A stretch of DNA of 64,000 nt from Thermoleophilales bacterium. Lineage in GTDB: Bacteria > Actinomycetota > Thermoleophilia > Solirubrobacterales > 70-9. Below the pieces are notes generated by a model, which saw only the letters and a list, made by a program, of their open reading frames with translations, ran no database searches and had not been told where the DNA came from. A program made the translations under genes and the position numbers. This document shows, piece by piece, positions 8,670-16,397 of the stretch. The stretch spans positions 248,001 to 312,000 of the forward strand of contig JACJWZ010000001.1 in the NCBI GenBank assembly GCA_020636895.1, written 5' to 3'. Position 1 is the first letter of the stretch. The number at the start of each line of letters is the position of its first letter.

Positions 8670-9821
8670 CTACTGGGAGGGGGCGGCCGCCGCAGCCGCG
8701 CCGAACAGGTGCGGCTGCAGCGAGAGGAGGCCGACGAGATCGTGGATCTCGTCGGCCATCTCGGGGATGGTCAGCAGCGGCACCGCGCCGATCCGGTCGC
8801 GTAGGTCCTCGACGTTGGCGGCATCGCGCTCGACCAGGCCGCGGCGGTCCCGGTAGCTGTCCATCACCCGCTCGGCAAGGTCCTCTCCCAGCGCTACGGC
8901 GAGCTCGGTAGCGATCTCCTCGTCGTCGGCCGCTCCGTCCGCCGCCACGTGCAAGCGGTTGACGACGAGGCCGCCGAAGGGCAGCTCGCTCTCGACCAGC
9001 TTCCGGTGTAGGTAGACCGCCTCCGAGATCGGCTCGCTCGCGGGCCCCGTGACGATCAGGAACTTCGTGCCCTCGGCGCCCAGCAGGGCCTCCACCTTCG
9101 TCGCCCGCTCCTTGAACCCGCCGACGAGGCCCGACATCGCGTTGAAGAACTCGGAGAGGTCGTCGATCAGGTCGACGCCCGTGAGCCTACGCAGCACGGC
9201 GAGGATCGTCGCGGCGCCGCGGCCGGCGATCTTCGCTCCGAAGCCGGTCGGCCGCAGGAACATCTTCAGCGCCCTGCCGTCGACGAACTGGACGAGCCGC
9301 TGCGGCGCGTCGAGGAAGTCGAGCGCGTTGCGCGAAGGCGGCGTGTCGAGCACGAGCAGGTCGAACTCGCCGCTCTCGTGGATCTCGTAGAGCTTCTCCA
9401 TCGCCATGTACTCCTGAGAGCCGGCCAAGGCGCCCGAGATCTGCTTGTAGATGCGGTTGTCGAGGATCTGCTCGCTCGACTCGCGGTCCTCGGAATAGCG
9501 GATGACCACCTCGTCGAACGTCGCCTTTGCGTCGAGCATGGTCGCCCAGAGCTCGCCGTCGCCGGGATCGATCCCGGCGCGCTCGAACAGCTTCGGGTCG
9601 ACCCGGGCGCGCTCGTTGCCGAGCTCCGAGAGCCCGAGCGAGTCGGCGAGTCGCTTCGCAGGGTCGATGGTCAGAACGGCGACCTTGTGCCCCCTCGCCG
9701 CCATCCCGGCCGCGATCGCTGCTGAAGTCGTCGTCTTGCCGACCCCGCCCGAGCCGGCGCAGATGCAGACGTCGGTGTCCTCGAGTATGTCGAGGACGGT
9801 CGCTCCCGCCGTGTCGCTCAT
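8670..9821 (-). CDS. ArsA/Get3-family ATPase, second of a pair (lacks the signature lysine)
   Basis: A 383-residue SIMIBI-class ATPase. Residues 21-28 form the P-loop AGSGGVGKTTT; the deviant-Walker 'signature' lysine of ArsA/MinD proteins (KGGxGKT) is Ser here. The DPAK motif (TIDPAKRLADSLG) and switch II (VLDTPPSRNALDFLD) are present. Its ATG overlaps the stop of the upstream ATPase, which keeps the signature Lys, so a heterodimer is likely. The arrangement resembles mycobacterial Rv3679-Rv3680 (BagA-BagB), tentatively linked to nitrosative stress and glycerol metabolism. No tail-anchored client is evident here. Confidence 0.88.
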   Translation of the reverse strand: MSDTAGATVLDILEDTDVCICAGSGGVGKTTTSAAIAAGMAARGHKVAVLTIDPAKRLADSLGLSELGNERARVDPKLFERAGIDPGDGELWATMLDAKATFDEVVIRYSEDRESSEQILDNRIYKQISGALAGSQEYMAMEKLYEIHESGEFDLLVLDTPPSRNALDFLDAPQRLVQFVDGRALKMFLRPTGFGAKIAGRGAATILAVLRRLTGVDLIDDLSEFFNAMSGLVGGFKERATKVEALLGAEGTKFLIVTGPASEPISEAVYLHRKLVESELPFGGLVVNRLHVAADGAADDEEIATELAVALGEDLAERVMDSYRDRRGLVERDAANVEDLRDRIGAVPLLTIPEMADEIHDLVGLLSLQPHLFGAAAAAAPSQ

Positions 9822-10744
9822 CCGGCCACCACCGCGGCGAGCTCACGCAGCTCGGGTTCGCCGAGCCGCGGCGAGAAGAGGAACGGCAGCTCGGTGATCG
9901 AGCCGACGGTCCCTTCCCGCAGGCGGGCGAGTTGCGAGTCCTGCGAGGAGCGCCGCTCGGCCTCCTCGGCCACCGCGTCGACCGCGGGGGCCGCGATCGA
10001 GCGTGCGCCGGACCCGACCGCGGCGATCCGCTTGCGCTCGGCGGCCGAGAACCGATCGGGATAGACGCCGTTGGCGAAGATGCGATCGACGGCGAACGAG
10101 CTCCCCTTCGGGGGGTCCAGCAGAATCGCCTCGAGCTCCATCGATTCGTTGACGGCCATCTCCTCCGGCCGGGCGACGATCGCCACCCCCGCGTTGTCGC
10201 GGTCGGTGATCACATCCTCGATCCGCTTCGCCTGGTTCGCGAGCGGCCCGACACGGGCGATCTCGCGGAAGGTGCGGGGCGTCTGCAGGAATCCGACGCC
10301 ATGCCCGGTGGCGGGGGCGTCGACGACGACCATGTCGTAGGTGCGCTTGGCGTCCTTGACCCGACGCGGCTTCTGGGTCAGCTCCCAGACCTTGCCCATC
10401 GTCACCATCTCGGGCAGCCCGGGTGTCGCCGCCGCCAGGTAGTTGAAGAGCGTGCTCCGCCGCAGCAGACCCGCCATGGCTCGCACCGGCATGTGCGTCT
10501 CCAGATACTCGCCGACCATCAGGTCGGGGTCCACCGAGATCGTCCAGAGGCCCTTCGCCAGCTGGCGTTCGACGGTGTCGCTCGGGCGCTTGCCGAAGAG
10601 GTCCGGACCGCGCTCCTGGGAGGCGATCTCGCAGACGATCACGCGCTTGCCGCGATCGGCCGCGGCGAGCGCCAGCGCGTAGGCGACCGTGGTCTTGCCG
10701 ACCCCGCCCTTGCCCGTCACGAAGGCCAGCCGTTTGTCCAGCAG
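9818..10744 (-). CDS. ArsA/Get3-family ATPase, first of a pair
   Basis: A protein of about 309 residues with an intact deviant Walker A (FVTGKGGVGKTTV), a switch I-like region and switch II (MVVVDAPATGHGVGFLQTP). It overlaps the next ATPase by four bases. The start is a puzzle. Homologues begin just before LLDKRLAFVTGKGG, but no ATG, GTG or TTG lies there in frame. The options are CTG at 10744, ATC at 10753, or a GTG at 10720 that begins right before the P-loop. The open frame continues upstream across the divergent ParA gene, but that part is antisense shadow. Confidence 0.85.
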   Translation of the reverse strand: MLDKRLAFVTGKGGVGKTTVAYALALAAADRGKRVIVCEIASQERGPDLFGKRPSDTVERQLAKGLWTISVDPDLMVGEYLETHMPVRAMAGLLRRSTLFNYLAAATPGLPEMVTMGKVWELTQKPRRVKDAKRTYDMVVVDAPATGHGVGFLQTPRTFREIARVGPLANQAKRIEDVITDRDNAGVAIVARPEEMAVNESMELEAILLDPPKGSSFAVDRIFANGVYPDRFSAAERKRIAAVGSGARSIAAPAVDAVAEEAERRSSQDSQLARLREGTVGSITELPFLFSPRLGEPELRELAAVVAG

Positions 10745-10760
10745 GTCGCCGATGTGCGCA

Positions 10761-10778
10761 TTCTCGCAATCGCGAGAA
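10761..10778. promoter_or_regulatory. Inverted repeat between the ATPase pair and parA
   Basis: TTCTCGC-AATC-GCGAGAA has perfect 7-bp arms and sits in the gap of about 70-90 bp between the divergent ATPase and ParA genes. It is well placed to control both transcripts, either as an operator or as overlapping leader hairpins. Confidence 0.5.
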
Positions 10779-10813
10779 GGAAACCCCGCCCCGTAGCCGA
10801 AGAAGGCCGCGAC

Positions 10814-12076
10814 ATGGGCTTGTTCAACAGGAAGCAGCAGCAGGAGCGGCAGCGCGAGGATGACTCCCCACGCGACGCTCGCATCGAGGACATCGATCGG
10901 GAGGAGGTCGTCGTCGACAGCCGGGAGGAATCCGAGCGGCCGACCGAGCCGATGAGCACCCACCGCGAGACCGTGAGCGTCGAAGACGACGAGAGCCGCC
11001 CGCCGGAGCCGGTCGTTCGCGTTCCCGAACCCGCGGCGGATCCGATCGCCGCGGAGCTGCGCGAGCTCGACGAGGCGGCACCGGCCGACGTGCCGACCGA
11101 GACCGCAGCCGTCGCCAAGCCGGCCGAGCCGGCCGCCGAGGAGCCCTCCACCGGAACCCTCGACAAGGACGACCTGCGCCGGGCCGTCAAGGGCGGGGGC
11201 GCCGAGCCCGACGAGGACGACGGGCGCCGCTCGCCCGAGGAGATCATGGCGCCGCAGATGAAGCGCCGGAAGCATCCCTTCGCGCCGGAGGCGTCCGAGC
11301 CTTCGGGCGAGCGCCGGATGAAGGTCTTCGCGTTCGCCAACCAGAAGGGCGGTGTGGCCAAGACGACGACCACCCTGAATCTCGCCGTCGCGCTGGCGGA
11401 ATCCGGTCACCGTGTCCTCTGCGTCGATCTCGACCCGCAGGGCAACCTGACCATGAGCCAGGGGATCGACCCCGACACCGTCGAGAAGAGCCTCTACCAC
11501 GTGCTCGTCGAGCGGATCCCGATCAAGGAGATCATCCACCACCGCGAGGTGGACATCGCGGTCGCGTCGATCGATCTGGCCGGCGCCGAGATCGCGATGA
11601 GCACCCAGATCGGGCGCGAGCGCTCGCTGCAGAAGGCGCTCGCCGGCATCGAGGACGAGTACGACTACGTCTGCATCGACACGCCGCCGAGCCTCGGTCT
11701 GCTGACGATCAACGCGCTCACCGCGGCCGACAAGGTGATCGTCCCTGTGCAGTGCGAGTACCTGTCGATGCGCGGTCTCGTGCAGCTGCAGAACACGCTG
11801 GAGATGATCCGCGAGAACCTCAACCCCGACGTCCAGATCGAGGGCATCCTGCCGACGATGCTGGACACCCGGACGATCCACGCCAAGGAGGCCGTCGAGA
11901 TCCTCGAGGAGAACTTCGGCGAGCTCGTCTTCAAGTCGAGGATCCGCAAGGCGATCAAGTTCGCCGAGGCCCCGGTGAAGGGAAGTTCCGTCCTCAAGTA
12001 CGATCCGCAGAGCAACGCTGCTCAGTGCTACCGGGATCTTGCGGAGGAGGTACTCGAACATGGCGCGTCGTCCTAA
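10814..12076 (+). CDS. ParA/Soj-family ATPase with long acidic N-terminal extension
   Basis: A 420-residue protein. Residues 1-170 form a low-complexity, charged linker rich in Glu, Asp and Pro. The ParA domain follows: P-loop FANQKGGVAKTTTTLN, Walker A' (VDLDPQGN), Walker B (YVCIDTPPSLGLLT) and a C-terminal DNA-binding-type basic region. ParA proteins pattern chromosomes or cargo. There is no ParB or parS nearby; instead the gene overlaps ftsZ by 17 nt, which suggests a role tied to division-site placement (inference). AGAAGG seven bases before the ATG supports the start; the longer upstream frame is antisense to the divergent ATPase. Confidence 0.9.
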   Translation: MGLFNRKQQQERQREDDSPRDARIEDIDREEVVVDSREESERPTEPMSTHRETVSVEDDESRPPEPVVRVPEPAADPIAAELRELDEAAPADVPTETAAVAKPAEPAAEEPSTGTLDKDDLRRAVKGGGAEPDEDDGRRSPEEIMAPQMKRRKHPFAPEASEPSGERRMKVFAFANQKGGVAKTTTTLNLAVALAESGHRVLCVDLDPQGNLTMSQGIDPDTVEKSLYHVLVERIPIKEIIHHREVDIAVASIDLAGAEIAMSTQIGRERSLQKALAGIEDEYDYVCIDTPPSLGLLTINALTAADKVIVPVQCEYLSMRGLVQLQNTLEMIRENLNPDVQIEGILPTMLDTRTIHAKEAVEILEENFGELVFKSRIRKAIKFAEAPVKGSSVLKYDPQSNAAQCYRDLAEEVLEHGASS

Positions 12077-13526
12077 GCGAGCCAGCATGAGGGAGGGCCC
12101 TCTCGCCGACCTCTTCCGGTCGACCGAGAAGCCCGAGGATCCGCCCGAGATGGGCGAGCCTCCGAGGCGGCGTGAGCCCGAACCGGAGCCCGAGCCGGTC
12201 CAGCGCGATGAGCCTGTGGTCGCACAGGAGCCGCCCCCGCCGCTCGACACGCCGCCCGTGCGGCACGAGGAGCCGGTCGAGGAGGGGGATCAACGGGACC
12301 CCGCGCCCTCGGCGCGTCCCGCCAAGGACCGCCTCCGCGACGCCTTCAGCAGTGACCAGCCCGATCCCTACGACCGCGAGCCCGCTTACGGCCGCGGCGA
12401 GCCCAGCCGCACCCCGGCGACTGCTCCGCCGGTCGTCAACGATCCGGTCATCCGCGTCATCGGCGTGGGCGGCGGCGGCGTCAACGCCGTCAACCGCATG
12501 GTCGAGGCTGGCATCGGCGGCGTCGAGTTCATGGCCGTCAACACCGACCTGCAGTCGCTGCAGCAGAGCGCGGCCGACCTCACCGTCCACATCGGCGGCG
12601 GGGTGACCCGCGGCCTCGGCTCGGGCTCCGACCCCGAGCTCGGCTACCGAGCCGCCTTCGAGGAGCAGGACCGGATCAAGCGGATGCTGAAGGGCTCCGA
12701 CATGGTCTTCGTCGCCGCCGGCGCCGGCGGCGGCACCGGCACCGGTGCCGCGCCCGTCATCGCCCGGCTCGCCCGCGACGTCGGCGCGCTCACCGTCGGC
12801 ATCGTCACCCGTCCGTTCGGGTTCGAGGGGACGCGTCGCGCGAAGCAGGCCGACAAGGGCATCGAGCAGCTCGCCGGCGAGGTCGACACCCTGATCGTCG
12901 TCCCCAACGACCGGTTGCTCTCGGTCCTCGAGCGCAACACCTCGATGGTCGAGGCGTTCCGCGTCGCCGACGACGTGCTCCGCCAGGGCGTGCAGGGGAT
13001 TTCCGACCTGATCACCCTGCCGGCGCTGATCAACCTCGACTTCGCCGACGTCCGCACGACGATGCGCGACGCGGGCCCGGCGCTTCTCGGCATCGGTATG
13101 GGGACGGGGGACACCCGCGCCACCTTCGCGGCCGAGCGGGCGATCGCCTCGCCGTTGCTCGAGACCTCGATCGAGGGCGCACGTTCGATCCTGCTCTCGA
13201 TCACCGGCGGCGGCGACCTCTCGCTCGTGGAGATCTCCGAGGCCGCACGGGTGATCCAGGAGGCGGCTCACCCCGAGGCCCACATCATCTTCGGCGCCAA
13301 CGTCGACGACACGCTCGACGAGCAGATCTGGGTGACGGTCATCGCGACGCGCTTCGACGCTCGCGGCCGCCGCGCCGACGGCTCCTCGACCGGAGTGCAC
13401 CGCTCGACCGCTCGGCCCTCCTCGCGCCGTGCGAGCGACGAGCGCTCCGGCGCCCGCACCGTGCCCGGCTACGAGGCTGAGCCCAGGGACCTGGGCATCG
13501 ACGTCCCCGAGTTCATCCCCAACTAG
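12060..13526 (+). CDS. ftsZ: Cell division protein FtsZ with N-terminal extension
   Basis: A 488-residue tubulin homologue that polymerises into the division ring. Residues 1-125 form a Pro/Glu/Arg-rich extension absent from typical FtsZ. The GTPase core then begins with IRVIGVGGGGVNAVNRMV, followed by NTDLQSL, the tubulin signature AGAGGGTGTGAAP and the T7 loop with NLDFADVRTTM. The C-terminal tail ends in IDVPEFIPN, matching the conserved FtsA/SepF-binding peptide. The start is the ATG at 12060 behind GGAGGAGG. The usual neighbours (ftsQ, murC, sepF) are absent, and it is coupled to a ParA-type gene instead. The GTPase residues look intact. Confidence 0.92.
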   Translation: MARRPKRASMREGPLADLFRSTEKPEDPPEMGEPPRRREPEPEPEPVQRDEPVVAQEPPPPLDTPPVRHEEPVEEGDQRDPAPSARPAKDRLRDAFSSDQPDPYDREPAYGRGEPSRTPATAPPVVNDPVIRVIGVGGGGVNAVNRMVEAGIGGVEFMAVNTDLQSLQQSAADLTVHIGGGVTRGLGSGSDPELGYRAAFEEQDRIKRMLKGSDMVFVAAGAGGGTGTGAAPVIARLARDVGALTVGIVTRPFGFEGTRRAKQADKGIEQLAGEVDTLIVVPNDRLLSVLERNTSMVEAFRVADDVLRQGVQGISDLITLPALINLDFADVRTTMRDAGPALLGIGMGTGDTRATFAAERAIASPLLETSIEGARSILLSITGGGDLSLVEISEAARVIQEAAHPEAHIIFGANVDDTLDEQIWVTVIATRFDARGRRADGSSTGVHRSTARPSSRRASDERSGARTVPGYEAEPRDLGIDVPEFIPN

Positions 13527-13543
13527 CGGGGTCTGAGCGGGCC

Positions 13544-15094
13544 GTGACGCCGCCGCGCGGCGTAGTCGCGGCCGGACATCCGGCGACCGCGGAAGCGGGA
13601 GCGTGGGCGCTGCGCGAGGGCGGCAACGCCGTCGACGCCGCGATCGCCGCGGTGTGCGCGTCGTTGGTCGCCGAGAGCCCCCTGACCGGGCTCGGGGCGG
13701 GGGGCTACATGCTGATCAGCCTCCCCGGCGCCGAGACGCCCGTCCTCCTCGACTTCTTCGTCGCCGCTCCGGGGATGGACGGAGTCGAGCGGCGAGCGGA
13801 GCTCGTTCCCGTCGAGGTGGACTTCGGGGACACGATCCAGGTCTTCAACGTCGGCGCGGCGTCCTGCGGTGTGCCGGGCGTCCCCAGCGGCCTCGCGGTG
13901 GCGAGTGAGCGCCACGGCTCGATGCCGCTCGCCGACCTGATCGTCCCCGGGGCAACCCTCGCCCGCGACGGCGCGCTCGTCACCGCCCAGCAGGCCTACC
14001 TGTTCGAGATCCTCCTGCCGATCCTCAGCGCCGAGCCCGACGGCGAGGCGATCTACGCGCCAGGTGGTGCCCCGCTTCGGGAGGGCGAGCTCGTCCGGAT
14101 CCCGGAGCTCGCCGAGACGCTGGAGCGGCTCGGCGCGGAGGGTCCGGGACCCTTCTACGAGGGCGATCTGGGCGCCGCGATCGCGGCCGCCGTCCAGGAG
14201 GGCGGCGGCACGGTCGGCCCCGGCGACCTGCACGCGTACGAGACGGTCGCCCGTGAGCCGGTGCGCGCCTCCTACGCCGGGCGAGAGATCCTCACCAACC
14301 CACCGCCCTCGTCGGGCGGCATCCTCATCGCCTTCGCGCTCGAGCTCCTCGCCGATCTCGGTGCGTCCGATACCGAGACCCTCGTCGCCGTCATGGAGCA
14401 GGCGCAGGGAGCGCGGACACCCGGTTTCCTGGCCGGGCTACACGAGGAGGGCTTCGCGGGCCGCTTCCTGACGCCCGAAGCTGTCGCCGCGGCCGCCGGC
14501 CGCTGCCGCGAGGGTCACGATCTCGACACGGGCCCGGATCCGCAGGCCCCGCTCGGCTCGACGACGCACATCACCGCGATCGACGGCGACGGCGGTTGCG
14601 CGAGCGTCACCTGCTCCAACGGCACCGGCTCCGGCGTATTCGCGCCGGGTACGGGCATCCACATCAACAACATGCTCGGCGAGGAGGACCTGAACCCGTT
14701 CGGCTTCCACGCGATGGCGCCGGGCCGGCGGATGCCGTCGATGATGAGCCCGACGATCGCCCTCCGCGACGGCGAGCTCGAGCTCGGCCTCGGCAGCGGC
14801 GGGTCGAACCGCATTCGCTCGGCGATCACCCAGGTGCTCGTGCGAGCGCTCGCCGACGGGTTGCCGATCGCCGACGCCGTCACGGCACCGCGCATCCACT
14901 TCGAGGCGGGGACCGTTCACGCCGAGCCCGGCATCGATCCCGCTGCGCTCGACCGCCTCGCCGCCTCCGGCTACGAGATCCTGCGCTGGGGCGCCCCGAA
15001 CCTCTTCTTCGGCGGCGTCCACGCGGTGGCGAGCGAGGGCGGCATCGCCGGCGGCGCGGGCGATCCGCGGCGCGGTGGCGCGGTGGCGAGCTAG
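13544..15094 (+). CDS. Gamma-glutamyltransferase-family (Ntn hydrolase) protein
   Basis: A 516-residue protein of the GGT family. Family enzymes autocleave before a threonine and transfer or hydrolyse gamma-glutamyl groups. It opens with AAGHPATAEAGAWALREGGNAVDAAIA and GGYML. The nucleophile region LGSTTHITAID begins near residue 340 and the oxyanion segment GRRMPSMMSPTI follows. No signal peptide is visible, whereas classical GGT is exported. The substrate may therefore be a small cytosolic gamma-glutamyl or acyl compound, as for the YwrD-like subfamily. The start is a GTG 17 bp after ftsZ, with a weak ribosome-binding site. Confidence 0.85.
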   Translation: MTPPRGVVAAGHPATAEAGAWALREGGNAVDAAIAAVCASLVAESPLTGLGAGGYMLISLPGAETPVLLDFFVAAPGMDGVERRAELVPVEVDFGDTIQVFNVGAASCGVPGVPSGLAVASERHGSMPLADLIVPGATLARDGALVTAQQAYLFEILLPILSAEPDGEAIYAPGGAPLREGELVRIPELAETLERLGAEGPGPFYEGDLGAAIAAAVQEGGGTVGPGDLHAYETVAREPVRASYAGREILTNPPPSSGGILIAFALELLADLGASDTETLVAVMEQAQGARTPGFLAGLHEEGFAGRFLTPEAVAAAAGRCREGHDLDTGPDPQAPLGSTTHITAIDGDGGCASVTCSNGTGSGVFAPGTGIHINNMLGEEDLNPFGFHAMAPGRRMPSMMSPTIALRDGELELGLGSGGSNRIRSAITQVLVRALADGLPIADAVTAPRIHFEAGTVHAEPGIDPAALDRLAASGYEILRWGAPNLFFGGVHAVASEGGIAGGAGDPRRGGAVAS

Positions 15095-15140
15095 CCCGGT
15101 CCCCTTCGCCTCCGATCGGGTGGAGCGGGCTGCGTGGGTC

Positions 15141-15205
15141 GTCCGCCGGCCGACGCGTGGCGCGAAAACCACGCATACGGTGGAAAAGGCGCCATGCGCG
15201 GAGGC
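15141..15205 (-). repeat. Dispersed hairpin repeat, copy 1
   Basis: The element lies in reverse orientation between the convergent GGT-family and YCII genes. The core at 15158-15194 reads, on the minus strand, TGGCGCC-TTTT-CCAC and then, after a short loop, GTGG-TTTT-CGCGCCA. The GGCGC/GCGCC and CCAC/GTGG arms can pair around T4/T4 internal loops. Closely similar copies are at 34229, 34301 and 56670. Confidence 0.85.
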
Positions 15206-15245
15206 CGCGGCAGCTGCGCCCTTGGGAGACGGCCGAGCTAGGCGC

Positions 15246-15590
15246 TCATGACTCCGGGTCGTCCCCGAACCTCCGCACCTCCTGCGCGCAGCGGCACGCG
15301 GCGGCGATCTTCGCGGCCCATTCGAGCGCGGCGTCATGGGACGGGAGCTCGAAGACGGCGAAGCCGCCGTTGAGCTCCTCCGTCTGCGGGTAGGTGCCCG
15401 GCGTCTCGGTGCCGTCGCGGTCGACCATGACCGGTGCGACGCTCTCATCGATGCCGCCACCGAAGACCCAGACGCCGGCCGCCTTCGCCTCCCGTACGAC
15501 CACGCGGGAATCGTCGGAGGCCGCCCGGAGGTCCTCCGCGGAGAGGTTGGCCATGGCTTCGCTGGGGAACGAGATCAGGTACTTGGACAT
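15246..15590 (-). CDS. YCII/DGPF-domain protein
   Basis: A 114-residue protein of the YCII-related (DGPF) dimeric alpha-beta family. Visible features are the opening MSKYLISFPSEAM, the central VFGGGIDESVAPVMVDRDG and the ELNGGFAVFELPSHDAALEWA segment. Actinobacterial members often accompany ECF sigma factors, but none is adjacent here. The biochemical role is unknown. The ATG at 15590 is preferred over a longer in-frame start because the family begins at MSKY. Confidence 0.85.
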   Translation of the reverse strand: MSKYLISFPSEAMANLSAEDLRAASDDSRVVVREAKAAGVWVFGGGIDESVAPVMVDRDGTETPGTYPQTEELNGGFAVFELPSHDAALEWAAKIAAACRCAQEVRRFGDDPES

Positions 15591-15683
15591 GGCCGGGAGA
15601 TTACGCGCGGGTCGCGGCCCCGCCAACCCCACACCGTTGCGACATCGGCCGCTCCCGTCGCCGCAAGGACACCGAGTATCGCT

Positions 15684-16346
15684 TCAGTCGTCGTCGGGTT
15701 GCTCGGGTCGCTGGACGGGGCCGATCCGGCCGGGAGCGTGGCCGTTGGTCTTCGCCCGTTCACCCAGCTCGCGTCGCTTCGCGACGCCCGCGAGCAGGCG
15801 TCGCAGGGACGACTCGAGGAGGCTGAGGCGCTCGCGCTCGTCGCCCGCCTCGAGCAGCGCCTGCTTGTCGGTGGGCGGCATCTCCACCTGTGCCGCAATC
15901 GCGTAGGCGCCGGGCGCCGCCTCGGCCCGCTCACGCTTGGCGCCGACGGCCTCGAGCAGCTCGGCGAACGCGGCGCGCGCGGCCCCGAGCTCCTCGGCGA
16001 CCTCTGGGCCGCCCGTCTGGGCCTCGATACGGGCGATCCTGCCGGCCGGCCAGTCGGGCGCCTCGAAGCGGTCGTGCACGCGGAAGGGTTCGGCACCGGT
16101 GACGACGATGTCCATGCGACCGTCGTCGTGACGTTCGGTCACCTCGGTGACCTCGGCGGTGCATCCGATCGAGCGGGCGCCGCCGTCGTCGCAGAGGACG
16201 ATCCCGAACGGGGCGTCCTCCTCGAGGCAGTGACCGATCATCAGCCGGTAGCGTCGCTCGAATATGTGCAGGGAGACACGTTCGCCGGGGACGATGGCGA
16301 GGCCGAGCTCGAAGATCGGGACCTCGGCGGCATCGGGTTCGCTCAT
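15684..16346 (-). CDS. Lon-protease substrate-binding-domain protein
   Basis: About 220 residues carrying only the N-terminal LON substrate-binding domain (VPIFELGLAIVPGERVSLHIFERRYRLMI, given here in shortened form: IFELGLAIVPG and LHIFERRYRLMIG), without ATPase or protease domains. Stand-alone LON-SB proteins are common in actinobacteria and of unknown function. The second half is helical, as in Lon. A TATGAT element about 8 nt before the ATG suggests a nearly leaderless transcript. It is divergent from the adenylyl cyclase gene. Confidence 0.87.
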   Translation of the reverse strand: MSEPDAAEVPIFELGLAIVPGERVSLHIFERRYRLMIGHCLEEDAPFGIVLCDDGGARSIGCTAEVTEVTERHDDGRMDIVVTGAEPFRVHDRFEAPDWPAGRIARIEAQTGGPEVAEELGAARAAFAELLEAVGAKRERAEAAPGAYAIAAQVEMPPTDKQALLEAGDERERLSLLESSLRRLLAGVAKRRELGERAKTNGHAPGRIGPVQRPEQPDDD

Positions 16347-16397
16347 CGCCACCGATCATAGGGTCGTCCGCTTGCGCGGGCGGGGAGAATGGCGGCG

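Noticed and set aside
10780..12250. Upstream continuation of the ArsA ATPase frame
   Set aside because: It is antisense to the well-supported ParA and FtsZ genes and has no family similarity; only the part from about 10744 downstream is real.
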